Source: Sutcliffiella rhizosphaerae
GTDB taxonomy: Bacteria; Bacillota; Bacilli; Bacillales; Bacillaceae_I
Reading direction: 5' to 3'
DNA length: 64,000 bases
Assembly: GCF_917563925.1 (NCBI RefSeq)
Contig: NZ_CAKJTJ010000015.1
Coordinates: 1-64,000 of the forward strand
Shown here: positions 24,899 to 32,750 of the stretch, in pieces
How the letters are laid out: every line of letters begins with the position of its first letter
Position numbering within the stretch: the stretch's first letter is position 1
The notes under the pieces: model-generated
What the model was told of the DNA's origin: nothing
Databases searched by the model: none
What the model saw: only the letters and a program-made list of their open reading frames with translations
Program-made: the position numbers and the translations under genes

Positions 24899-24927
24899 AA
24901 AGGGCAAAGCCATCCTTTGCCCTTTTA
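24899..24927 (+). terminator. Terminator of the small basic protein gene
   Basis: AAAGGGCAAAG (24899-24909) pairs with CTTTGCCCTTT (24915-24925) over 11 bp, followed by T residues. Confidence 0.88.
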
Positions 24928-25035
24928 TAATAGAAGTGTTTGCTCATACTCTAGCCGAATAAATGATACAACAAGTGAGTCTGAAATTTAAACCTATTAT
25001 ATTACTAGGTGGCTATAGAGCCAGATTTTCTAAAA

Positions 25036-25350
25036 TTATCTAATTGCCACTCGGTTTATTTTCTTCCATCCCCCAAATTCCAGTCTGTAATACGAAATTC
25101 CCAATGTTCCTTCATCAATCATAATAATATCGCCTGTTGCTATAAATCTGCCTGAGTACGCCTTTGGTATGCTGTCTGTTACATTGAATTTCTTATAAAT
25201 TTTATTTACTACTTCGGCATGACTTCCGCCTTCAATCGTTAAACGAAAAACAGGTACATATCCTTTTGATTCGCCATAGTTTGGTGTTTGCATAATGGTG
25301 ACATCATAATCCCCATCACCAATCTTAATCATTCTTTTAAGTGCTAACAT
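25036..25350 (-). CDS. yodL: YodL domain protein
   Basis: 104-residue cytosolic protein of the YodL family: YDVTIMQTPNYGESKGYVPVFRL in the first third, then SGRFIATGDIIMIDEG and GGWKKINRVAIR at the end. Overproduced YodL of B. subtilis disturbs cell width through the MreB family; its normal role is unclear. The ATG at 25350 follows AAGGGGTGAAG and is preferred over the GTG at 25359. Confidence 0.82.
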   Translation of the reverse strand: MLALKRMIKIGDGDYDVTIMQTPNYGESKGYVPVFRLTIEGGSHAEVVNKIYKKFNVTDSIPKAYSGRFIATGDIIMIDEGTLGISYYRLEFGGWKKINRVAIR

Positions 25351-25513
25351 TCTCTTCACCCCTTAGCGATTAATCTATATAGAATATTAGCAACTCACTG
25401 TGTCGAATCCTTCATCAAAAAACATATTGTTTTGTCGAATGGAAAAAAAATAAACGAAAAAAGTTTCTTCATGATTATATATTACCTTTCATACAATAAT
25501 GCGAGGTGATTTT

Positions 25514-26623
25514 ATGCTTTCGAAATGGTTTTCTTCTTTCTCCAATAAAGTTGAAAATAGCCCACTTCAGTATAATCAAATATGTTCATCTGCAGATGTC
25601 GAGTTCCTAACTAAGAACTGGCAAAGTGAAAAAAAAGAAATAAAACCGACAATCGAGGAAAGGAAATTGCTTGTTACTATTAGGGAGGAAACAATTAGGC
25701 ACAATAGAAACAACATTACAAGAACTAATGCCTACCTAGACTTTTTCAAAGAGCATGAAGAAGTACACTGGGCATTTTTAGCTCATATGGTCTCTCGAAA
25801 CGGAGGCTGGAATATGACAGATTTGAAAGCAAGCCATATTTCTTCTCTGCTTTCCTATGAAACTACCGCAATTTTATTTCGATTTTTAGAAAAAGCAAAC
25901 TATCTTATTTTTAAAGATGCTTTTCCACAATTATTAATTTGGAAAGAGAGCAAAAAAAGGGAAAAATCACTTTTTCACCTTTTACCATTGTTGAAAGTAT
26001 CTACTTTTATGGAGCCTGTTTGGAATCAGTTTTTTCAAACAAGCAACAAAGAATTACTAACTGTAGCTCTCATAATAAACGAACAATCATTGATTGAAGA
26101 AAATCTACTAAGAAACCCTTTTTATCAGCAAAAAGTTCTAAGTAATTTTACGTTTCAACTCCAAGAGAAATTAGGTTTCACCCTCGTACTTTTCCCTTAT
26201 CATAAAGGGTCGTCAGTTTTTTTAACTGGCCTTATAGTAGATCAGTTTTCCTCTCTTATAACTAGAATTGATGTAGGAAAAAAATTATATTGTCTTCTCT
26301 TTAAAAAATTTGTGAAAAAAGGGGCCATTCAGTTTTGTGACGGCTCCATCCATACAGGGTCAAGATCGGATTATTATCCCGAAATCTTTTCAATCCATAA
26401 AAACAGCCATAAGATATTTAGTCCCCCTCTTCAAATAGTATGGCAAGATGTACACCATCCTAGTTCCACTCCCAAAGACTGGTTTACACATCCTGATCAT
26501 ATTATTAGTTTGCTCTCCTTACCTCAAAAGGCAGAAGTCATTGAAATGGACAATGTTCATAAAAAAAACCTAATCAAGCTATCTGGCATGACAGAATTAC
26601 ATGGGATTTTTTCTACCCAATAA
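25514..26623 (+). CDS. yodN: DUF2515 family protein YodN
   Basis: 369-residue protein of the YppC/YodN (DUF2515) type. Visible strings: NNITRTNAYLDFFKEHEEVHWAFLAHMVSRNGGWNMTDL near the N-terminus, where DUF2515 proteins are best conserved. No membrane segment or known catalytic motif is seen. The start is the ATG at 25514 behind GCGAGGTGAT. Convergent with yozD. Function unknown. Confidence 0.8.
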   Translation: MLSKWFSSFSNKVENSPLQYNQICSSADVEFLTKNWQSEKKEIKPTIEERKLLVTIREETIRHNRNNITRTNAYLDFFKEHEEVHWAFLAHMVSRNGGWNMTDLKASHISSLLSYETTAILFRFLEKANYLIFKDAFPQLLIWKESKKREKSLFHLLPLLKVSTFMEPVWNQFFQTSNKELLTVALIINEQSLIEENLLRNPFYQQKVLSNFTFQLQEKLGFTLVLFPYHKGSSVFLTGLIVDQFSSLITRIDVGKKLYCLLFKKFVKKGAIQFCDGSIHTGSRSDYYPEIFSIHKNSHKIFSPPLQIVWQDVHHPSSTPKDWFTHPDHIISLLSLPQKAEVIEMDNVHKKNLIKLSGMTELHGIFSTQ

Positions 26624-26651
26624 AAAAACGACGAGAATGATAGCTCGCCGT
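26622..26651 (-). terminator. Terminator of yozD
   Basis: ACGACGAG (26628-26635) pairs with CTCGCCGT (26644-26651) with one mismatch, followed on the minus strand by TTTTTTT, which reaches the yodN stop. Confidence 0.65.
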
Positions 26652-26701
26652 GACTTCCTTATTCATGTCATACCTAGGTGGTGTTTGGAAAAGCAGAGAT
26701 G

Positions 26702-26869
26702 TTATTCAATCTCCTCATCAATAATGCATTTTTCCAATAGATAGTCAAACGTGATATCCGCCAAATCCTCAATCTCACTCTCAGCTGGAACATATCCCCG
26801 CCTTACCAGCTCATTGTAAAAGAACTCGGCGATCTCCTCTGTATCAATAATTACCTCGATTTCTTTCAC
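26702..26869 (-). CDS. yozD: YozD family small protein
   Basis: 55-residue acidic protein (starts with KEIEVIIDTEEIAEFFYNELV, ends DYLLEKCIIDEEIE). It matches YozD of the B. subtilis yodN-yozD-kamA stretch in size and place. The GTG at 26869 is taken as start because AGGGGTGAT lies at good distance; a TTG further up overlaps that ribosome site. Function unknown. Confidence 0.78.
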   Translation of the reverse strand: MKEIEVIIDTEEIAEFFYNELVRRGYVPAESEIEDLADITFDYLLEKCIIDEEIE

Positions 26870-27045
26870 AATATCACCCCTCAATAAAGGTTTATGTAAA
26901 TCGTCATAGATATATGTCTTACTATCTATATTAATCCAATAGCATGTTTAATTGCTATCATTGTTTTAAAAATCTCTGGCATATTTAATTAATAAAAGTC
27001 ATACATTGGGAAAAAGACAAGCATCCGCTAGGAGGAGATCCCATT

Positions 27046-27204
27046 ATGAAGAACTTTATGTCCGATATTGAGAAATTAGGAGACGAAGATTTTTTATTAC
27101 CAATATTAGATAAACTATCCGATAAAATTGTATTATTAACTACTATTGTTGGGATTCCATGCTTCTTTTACTTACTTTTTCAATTTTCCTATTCATTTCT
27201 CTAA
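27046..27204 (+). CDS. Small membrane protein, unknown
   Basis: 52 residues: a polar N-terminal part with IEKLGDEDFLLPILDKLSDK, then a hydrophobic helix at about residues 28-50 (IVLLTTIVGIPCFFYLLFQF). The ATG follows AGGAGGAG. Its last 12 bases overlap the end of the convergent gene at 27193-27900. Too short for most annotation cut-offs; coding status rests on the ribosome site and the amphipathic-plus-membrane design. Confidence 0.55.
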   Translation: MKNFMSDIEKLGDEDFLLPILDKLSDKIVLLTTIVGIPCFFYLLFQFSYSFL

Positions 27205-27900
27205 CTGACCTTGTTTCTTGCCATCCATGTACTTTCTTAGGTTTTTCATCACAAGCAGCATCACTTCTTTGTATTCTTCATCACCGAATACTTCATATAA
27301 TACTTTATAATCGTTATACACATCCAACAATCCGTCAATAATTCTCTGATACTCTTTGTAGTATTCTTCTTTTTTATAATGCTTGTTTGAACCTGTCATC
27401 GGATTATACAACTCCAAGCTTGTATTTTCTTTGTTGAACATGTAGGATAAGCCCAATTTATGAATAAGGATTTCTGCGTGTTCATGATGGACAACCATTG
27501 TCAATTCTTCCTCCCCAGCCTCCAGCCACTCACCATCAGATAATCTTGTCATTTCATAAATGATATCTTCCCACGAATCTTCTTTGTATCTCCATATTTC
27601 TGTGCGAAATCCAACAATCTTGAATAGTTCTTTTCCATACCCGGCTACATGGACAATATCTCCGATGAAATATAAATACTTTATATCCAATCGCTCTGTA
27701 ATAAGAACTTTTCCTTCATATTCCGAAACAAATGCCAAGGTTTCTTCCTGGTACAACCCCTCACTGGAATTTACCTCATATACGTACACACCATCTATTA
27801 GCTTCATGTCCGTTACTTTACCGACAGTACCATAGATAGTAATGACAACAATGTCACCAATTTTATATTTGGGTTTATTAGGTTTCCTATTCTTTCCCAT
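27193..27900 (-). CDS. Uncharacterised protein with SH3-like repeats
   Basis: 235-residue cytosolic protein. The N-terminal part holds two KOW/SH3-like units: YKIGDIVVITIYGTVGKV near residue 12 and YFIGDIVHVAGYGKELFKIVGF near residue 80. The C-terminal half is helical and charged, with YKKEEYYKEYQRIIDGLLDVYNDY. The ATG at 27900 lies 8 bases after AGGAG. I do not recognise a function; it resembles proteins carried near the kamA region or in prophages of Bacillus. Confidence 0.7.
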   Translation of the reverse strand: MGKNRKPNKPKYKIGDIVVITIYGTVGKVTDMKLIDGVYVYEVNSSEGLYQEETLAFVSEYEGKVLITERLDIKYLYFIGDIVHVAGYGKELFKIVGFRTEIWRYKEDSWEDIIYEMTRLSDGEWLEAGEEELTMVVHHEHAEILIHKLGLSYMFNKENTSLELYNPMTGSNKHYKKEEYYKEYQRIIDGLLDVYNDYKVLYEVFGDEEYKEVMLLVMKNLRKYMDGKKQGQLEK

Positions 27901-28011
27901 CACTATTTCTCCTCGTTTAACACTATGGCTTTTGTAGTAATGTAGTATATGCAGTTAATGAGCAAATCGCTAAAGGTCTAAAGTAAAAAGTCATATTATT
28001 GTGCGATTGGA

Positions 28012-28052
28012 AAAAACATAAAAAGCACGTACTCCAAACTGGAGTACGTGCT
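28012..28052 (-). terminator. Terminator of yozE
   Basis: A perfect 12-bp stem, AGCACGTACTCC (28024-28035) with GGAGTACGTGCT (28041-28052), is followed by TTTTTATGTTTTTT on the minus strand. Confidence 0.9.
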
Positions 28053-28059
28053 ACAAAAC

Positions 28060-28278
28060 TCAAACATCCTGTTTATACAATTCCCAAGCCTTATCAAAAG
28101 TTGACATACTATCTAAATACTGCCCATTCATTTCCAGGTAACTGCTGATTTCATGATAATCTACCGAGTTTTTTGGAAAAGCATGATCATCATATGCATG
28201 ATTAGCAAACGTGCTGATTTCATCTTTTTTAAGTGCATGGCGAAATTTCATCATGTAGTGATAAAATGATTTATTCAT
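28060..28278 (-). CDS. yozE: YozE family protein (UPF0346)
   Basis: 72-residue helical protein matching YozE: SFYHYMMKFRHALKKDEIS, then FANHAYDDHAFPKNSVDYHEISSYLE and FDKAWELY. The fold of the family is a SAM-like helical bundle that may bind nucleic acid; the role is unknown. Monocistronic, with a very strong terminator. Confidence 0.88.
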   Translation of the reverse strand: MNKSFYHYMMKFRHALKKDEISTFANHAYDDHAFPKNSVDYHEISSYLEMNGQYLDSMSTFDKAWELYKQDV

Positions 28279-28336
28279 TCAAGACCCACCCAGTTTTTCT
28301 ATCATTCTACATGATAATAGGGAAAACGAACAAGCT

Positions 28337-28618
28337 TTAACTACTGAAATCGAAATAGTTTCTCTTTAGTAATCTAGGTTTTCCCATCAATTCTTCAAAT
28401 GAAAGAACTGTCTCGATTTTCGTAGTATCAATAAGAAACAATTGATTTTCAATTTCTTTTGTTATGCTTTCTTTTTGGTATTCCATGCCACAAAGAGAAC
28501 AAGCAACAGAAGGTGTTCCTGTGATGGTTATTGCTTTCGTACCGTCTGGCAGCTCCCAATAAACAGTACTATTAGATTGAATTGCATCATTACTTTGACA
28601 CCATTCACATGTTATCAT
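28337..28618 (-). CDS. yokU: YokU family zinc-ribbon protein
   Basis: 93-residue protein with two Cys pairs, CEWC (residues 4-7) and CSLC (about 41-44), a YgiT/MqsA-like zinc finger, followed by a helical tail. It lies 12 bp after kamA and is probably cotranscribed with it. The tail is too short for a full MqsA DNA-binding domain. YokU is often found beside lysine 2,3-aminomutase in Bacillus; its role is not known. Confidence 0.82.
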   Translation of the reverse strand: MITCEWCQSNDAIQSNSTVYWELPDGTKAITITGTPSVACSLCGMEYQKESITKEIENQLFLIDTTKIETVLSFEELMGKPRLLKRNYFDFSS

Positions 28619-28630
28619 GCAATTCCCTCC

Positions 28631-30052
28631 TTAGCTGCTTTCACTTTTATTCTCTTCATTTACAGTATTATATTTTTTTTGTTGTGCTTGGTATTTTTTC
28701 TCCTTTAACTCATCTCTTTTATCGCGTTTATCTTTTAATGAAGCATGCGAGGGATTTGTTTCATAGTCTTTTCGACGATTCAATCTATTTAGGCCTTCTG
28801 GTACTAAGTTAAACTGAGAATCATTCATTAAGGAAGCAATACCTATGTTTGAGCGTTTTGCTTCCATATCAGAATATATTTGGCCAAAATATGATTCAGC
28901 AGTTCCAGGTACATAATTTTCCGGTTCTGGATAAGTAGTAATTACGCCCTCAAAATTACGTAGTACGACTTTGTTAGCACTTTGCGAAATAATATAATTT
29001 GGTTGCACGGCTATTTTCCCTCCGCCACCAGGAGCATCGACCACAAAAGTTGGTACTGCATACCCACTTGTATGTCCCCTGAGCCCTTCAATTATTTCTA
29101 ATCCCTTGGATATTGGAGCACGAAAATGTCCAATCCCTTCTGATAAATCACATTGATAAATATAATATGGTCTGACACGGATCTTTACGAGATCATGCAT
29201 TAATTTTTTCATAATTGGTACGCTGTCATTTATTCCGGCCAATATGACCGCTTGATTGCCTACTGGTACTCCTGCGTTTACAAGCATTTCACAAGCAAGC
29301 TTTGATTCTTCTGTAATTTCAATGGATGTATTAAAGTGTGTGTTCAACCAAACAGGGTGATATTTTTTTAAGATATTACATAGATTTTCCGTAATACGTT
29401 GTGGAAATACGACTGGTGCCCTTGTTCCAATTCGGATAATTTCGAGATGTGGAATTGCCCTTAAATTTTTTAGAATATACTCCAGTATTTGATCATTAAT
29501 GAGTAGTCCGTCTCCTCCAGAAATGAGACAGTCTCTAATTTGATCATTTGCTGCGATATATGCTATTGCTTCATCTAATTGTTTTTTAGGTACTCCCATA
29601 CCAATTTGCCCTGAGAACCGCCTTCTCGTACAGTATCTACAATACATAGAGCATTGATTTGTAACAAGAAACAACACTCTGTCTGGATATCTGTGTGTCA
29701 GCCCTGGTACAGGAGAATCCTCGTCTTCATGTAGTGGGTCTTCAAGATCATATTTCGTTTTGTATATTTCTTTTGATATGGGAACAGACTGCATTCTTAT
29801 TGGACACCGTGGATCGTCTGAATTCATGAGCGAAGCATAGTATGGTGTGATATTGAGTGGTATTGTTTTGGTAGAAATCTTCACACCTTCCTCCTCCTCA
29901 GGTGTGAGATGGATGACCTTCTTTAAATCTTCTAGGGTCCGGATTGTATTGGTGAGTTGCCATATCCAATCATTCCATTGTTCATCTGAAACATTTTGCC
30001 ATAGCTCTATATCTTTCCAGTGTCTGGTAGGCTTGTATAAATCCATTTTCAT
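28631..30052 (-). CDS. kamA: Lysine 2,3-aminomutase
   Basis: Radical-SAM, PLP-dependent enzyme of 473 residues that converts L-lysine to L-beta-lysine. The 4Fe-4S ligands are Cys134, Cys138 and Cys141 (CSMYCRYC), and the PLP Lys is K346 in PGGGGK. The C-terminal 60 residues are a charged extension rich in Lys and Glu (DKRDKRDELKEKKYQAQQKK). ATG 30052 follows GGGAGGAG. Upstream is a -24/-12 promoter, so expression should need sigma-54 and an activator, most likely the one encoded just upstream. With ablB it makes N6-acetyl-beta-lysine. Confidence 0.95.
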   Translation of the reverse strand: MKMDLYKPTRHWKDIELWQNVSDEQWNDWIWQLTNTIRTLEDLKKVIHLTPEEEEGVKISTKTIPLNITPYYASLMNSDDPRCPIRMQSVPISKEIYKTKYDLEDPLHEDEDSPVPGLTHRYPDRVLFLVTNQCSMYCRYCTRRRFSGQIGMGVPKKQLDEAIAYIAANDQIRDCLISGGDGLLINDQILEYILKNLRAIPHLEIIRIGTRAPVVFPQRITENLCNILKKYHPVWLNTHFNTSIEITEESKLACEMLVNAGVPVGNQAVILAGINDSVPIMKKLMHDLVKIRVRPYYIYQCDLSEGIGHFRAPISKGLEIIEGLRGHTSGYAVPTFVVDAPGGGGKIAVQPNYIISQSANKVVLRNFEGVITTYPEPENYVPGTAESYFGQIYSDMEAKRSNIGIASLMNDSQFNLVPEGLNRLNRRKDYETNPSHASLKDKRDKRDELKEKKYQAQQKKYNTVNEENKSESS

Positions 30053-30077
30053 TCTATCTCCTCCCTTTCCTTTTCAC

Positions 30078-30095
30078 ATGCAATAACTGTGCCAA
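30078..30095 (-). promoter_or_regulatory. Sigma-54 (-24/-12) promoter of kamA
   Basis: The minus strand reads TTGGCACAGTTATTGCATG: the TGGCAC-N5-TTGCA consensus without a mismatch and with GG and GC at the right distance. It lies about 26 bp before the kamA start. Confidence 0.9.
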
Positions 30096-30159
30096 CTATC
30101 TATCACCTAGCTATTACTTATATATGAAAAAAGAGGAGAACTTGTTATTTACACTTAGC

Positions 30160-30175
30160 TGCCAATTTTTCGGCA
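30160..30175. promoter_or_regulatory. Candidate activator site upstream of kamA
   Basis: TGCCAATTTTTCGGCA has TGCC/GGCA arms and lies about 80 bp upstream of the -12 element, the usual place for a sigma-54 activator. A related half TGCCGATTTT occurs at about 30290. Inferred only. Confidence 0.4.
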
Positions 30176-30279
30176 TTTTCCAAGCGCACTTTATGTCCAT
30201 TTACTTTAAAACTGATTTATACTTTCTTGACAATATGAACTTAAGAACTATTATGATATGGGGAATTGCTTATCATTCT

Positions 30280-31659
30280 TCACTTTCCTGCCGATTTTAT
30301 CTTTGTAAGCTTATATTGAAGTGTTTGTCTTGGAACGTCCAAAAGTTTTGCTGCTTGCAATACATTACCATCCGTTTTTACCAAAGCTTCATTAATTAAT
30401 TTTTCTTCTGTTTGTTGTAGAATGGATTTTAAAGAGCTGTTTCTACCATCCTTTTTTTTCACTGAAGTGTTCTGAAATTTAGAAGGAAGATGGCAAAAAG
30501 ATATCGCTTCATCCTTTGAAACTAAACTCAAATATTCCAATGTATTTAATAGCTCCCTTACATTTCCTGGCCATGTATAGGACTTTAAAAGTTCTTCCAC
30601 TTCAGGTTGGATATTTTTTTGGCTTTGTTGAGTTAGGAAGTGATGAATTAATAATGATACATCCTTAGGGCGATTTCTTAATGGCGGAATATGGATCGAA
30701 CATGTATTAAGTCTATAATAAAGATCTGAACGCAGCTTCCCATCTTCCACACATTTTTCAGGAGATTCATTCATTGCCGTAATAATTCTTACATCCACTC
30801 GCAAAGAACTTGTGCCGCCAACTCTCCGTATAAAACCGTCTTCAAGTACTCGGAGCAACTTTGCTTGAAGTTCCTTTGACATAGAGTTCATTTCATCTAG
30901 AAAAAGAGTCCCGCCATTTGCCATTTCAAATAACCCTGCTCTTTCTGTAGCACCTGTATAGCTTCCTTTTGTTGTTCCAAATAATATACTTTCTAGCAAT
31001 GTTTCTGGTATTGCACCACAATTTTGGGCAATAAACGGGGCTAGCTTTCTTGGAGATTCCTTATGGATACCCTGTGCAATAATTTCTTTTCCCGTGCCAG
31101 TTTCACCAAAAATGACGATTGGTAATGAGGATGCTGCAAATAATTTTGATTGTGTTATAATCTGGAGACACTCTTTATCATCAGTAATAAAATCCTTTAA
31201 AGAATAAGGGATCTCAAAGGTTGCTTCTATATTAGTCGTCGAAGTTTTATATACTTTTGATTGCAAATCCATTAATTTATGTGATAGCAATTTCAATTGT
31301 CCATAATTTTTAGCTATTTCGACAGCACCTAAAAGTGACTCTCCGGACATAATAGGAATAGTAGTATTAACAGTTTCTAATATTTGCCCATTTTGATTTT
31401 CATAGCGTTGTTTTTGATGATAGATGGCTTTTTTAGTTTTTAAGACCTTCAAAAGTGTACTAGTTTGTTCTGTTAAGGACGGAAATACGGAAAGAATATG
31501 TTTTCCCAATACTTCCTCCTGCTTCATGCCATCATAATTTGCAGCAACTCTATTGTAATAAATGGAGTAACCATTCTGGTCAACAGCGTGAATAGCCTCA
31601 TCAATTCCATCCAAAATAGCTATTATCATTTCTTTCGATAGTGGTTGAGTCTGGTTCAT
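30280..31659 (-). CDS. Sigma-54-dependent activator with PAS domain
   Basis: 459-residue RocR-like enhancer-binding protein. A PAS domain fills about residues 8-120, followed by an AAA+ domain with Walker A GETGTGKE, the sigma-54 contact loop as GSYTGA (usual form GAFTGA), Walker B GGTLFLDEMN and an arginine finger region, then a C-terminal Fis-type helix-turn-helix (GNVLQAAKLLDVPRQTLQYKL). The gene lies between ablB (10-bp gap) and kamA, so it is the likely activator of the kamA promoter. The PAS domain would sense the inducer, perhaps lysine or a derivative. Confidence 0.9.
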   Translation of the reverse strand: MNQTQPLSKEMIIAILDGIDEAIHAVDQNGYSIYYNRVAANYDGMKQEEVLGKHILSVFPSLTEQTSTLLKVLKTKKAIYHQKQRYENQNGQILETVNTTIPIMSGESLLGAVEIAKNYGQLKLLSHKLMDLQSKVYKTSTTNIEATFEIPYSLKDFITDDKECLQIITQSKLFAASSLPIVIFGETGTGKEIIAQGIHKESPRKLAPFIAQNCGAIPETLLESILFGTTKGSYTGATERAGLFEMANGGTLFLDEMNSMSKELQAKLLRVLEDGFIRRVGGTSSLRVDVRIITAMNESPEKCVEDGKLRSDLYYRLNTCSIHIPPLRNRPKDVSLLIHHFLTQQSQKNIQPEVEELLKSYTWPGNVRELLNTLEYLSLVSKDEAISFCHLPSKFQNTSVKKKDGRNSSLKSILQQTEEKLINEALVKTDGNVLQAAKLLDVPRQTLQYKLTKIKSAGK

Positions 31660-31669
31660 AATAGACCGC

Positions 31670-32557
31670 CTAATTTCCGTCTAAGATTGCCAAGTTTTTG
31701 GCATTTTTATTAGTTAAATCTTTATACCAGACATTCATATCTTCCATCTTATCAAAGATATAACAGTTGTTTTTAAGTCTTCCAGTATAAGTATAATGAA
31801 GATTTTGTAAAACCGCATTCATCCCAAATGATAAAGACCTGGCAATCGAATAACTGCAATATATTTGCTTATTCAATAGCTCCTTTTCTAAAGAGCGTAT
31901 GATGTGATTCATGTACCCGCCTTTACGATTTCCAGGTAAAGTTGCACAATCCGTTATTTCGGCATTTTTATACGTGTTATTTATTTCAGCTGAGGCTGCA
32001 GCGATAATATATCCTTTCTCTTCCATCAACATAAAAATAGTTCCCGTATCTATTTGTTCCTCTATATAAGATGGCTGATCAATTGGTACAGGATATATAC
32101 TAAAAACAGAAGAATAAAAGTTAGATAATCGTTCCGCATCATCCTTAGTAGCTATTCTCAAAATAAGTGAAGAGTCCAAATTATTCAGTCCCTTATTTTC
32201 CCTATTTCTTACATTTCCTAGAATCGTATCCTCATCACACCACCATTCACTGTTATATCTTTCTGATGAATTATATTTACAAAGAAAGTACATGTCACTC
32301 CCTAAAAAATATCCCGGTACGACAGCTTCCAGTAAGAAACCAACTTCTAACAGCTGCTTGACGAATTCTTTTCTTGTTTTGATAATTATTTTTTCAACAT
32401 TTGAATCATTGCCCCATGATTGTATTTGGTTGATAATGTTTAAAACATCTCCTCTGAAGTCTTCAATTTTAAGTCGTTTGTTATGAAGATCTCTATATCC
32501 ATATAAGTAATAAGATTCCGTTGAAACAATTAGATTTTCCCCATTGTTGTTTGTCAT
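31670..32557 (-). CDS. ablB: Beta-lysine N6-acetyltransferase (AblB/YodP)
   Basis: 295-residue protein of the AblB family: an N-terminal domain of about 125 residues and a C-terminal GNAT domain with RIATKDDAERLSNFYSSVF and the acetyl-CoA loop LPGNRKGGYMN. It acetylates L-beta-lysine made by KamA. In methanogens this gives an osmolyte; in Bacillus the neighbouring yodTSRQ genes suggest further catabolism. It starts at 32557 behind AGGGGGGAT, and is cotranscribed with the activator gene. Confidence 0.88.
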   Translation of the reverse strand: MTNNNGENLIVSTESYYLYGYRDLHNKRLKIEDFRGDVLNIINQIQSWGNDSNVEKIIIKTRKEFVKQLLEVGFLLEAVVPGYFLGSDMYFLCKYNSSERYNSEWWCDEDTILGNVRNRENKGLNNLDSSLILRIATKDDAERLSNFYSSVFSIYPVPIDQPSYIEEQIDTGTIFMLMEEKGYIIAAASAEINNTYKNAEITDCATLPGNRKGGYMNHIIRSLEKELLNKQIYCSYSIARSLSFGMNAVLQNLHYTYTGRLKNNCYIFDKMEDMNVWYKDLTNKNAKNLAILDGN

Positions 32558-32615
32558 GTTATCCCCCCTATATACCCTTTCGCCATTATATTGAAAAATC
32601 CCCTATTTAATTTAA

Positions 32616-32630
32616 GTAAAGTTACTTTAC
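32616..32630. promoter_or_regulatory. Palindrome upstream of ablB
   Basis: GTAAAG-TTA-CTTTAC is a perfect inverted repeat about 60 bp before the ablB start. It may be a regulator site; the short arms and AT-rich setting leave room for chance. Confidence 0.35.
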
Positions 32631-32724
32631 ACCTTTAAATATTCACCAAACCAAAGGATTTCCTTCTTTCTTACGGCGTGCTGAAGCTAGATCCTGTCTT
32701 CTAACTTCAGTTACCGAACCTATT

Positions 32725-32750
32725 TAAAAAACCTCCTGTGCGACAGGAGA
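32725..32750 (-). terminator. Terminator of yodTSRQ
   Basis: TCCTGT-CGC-ACAGGA followed by GGTTTTTT on the minus strand begins right at the yodQ stop. It separates yodTSRQ from ablB, which therefore needs its own promoter. Confidence 0.85.
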
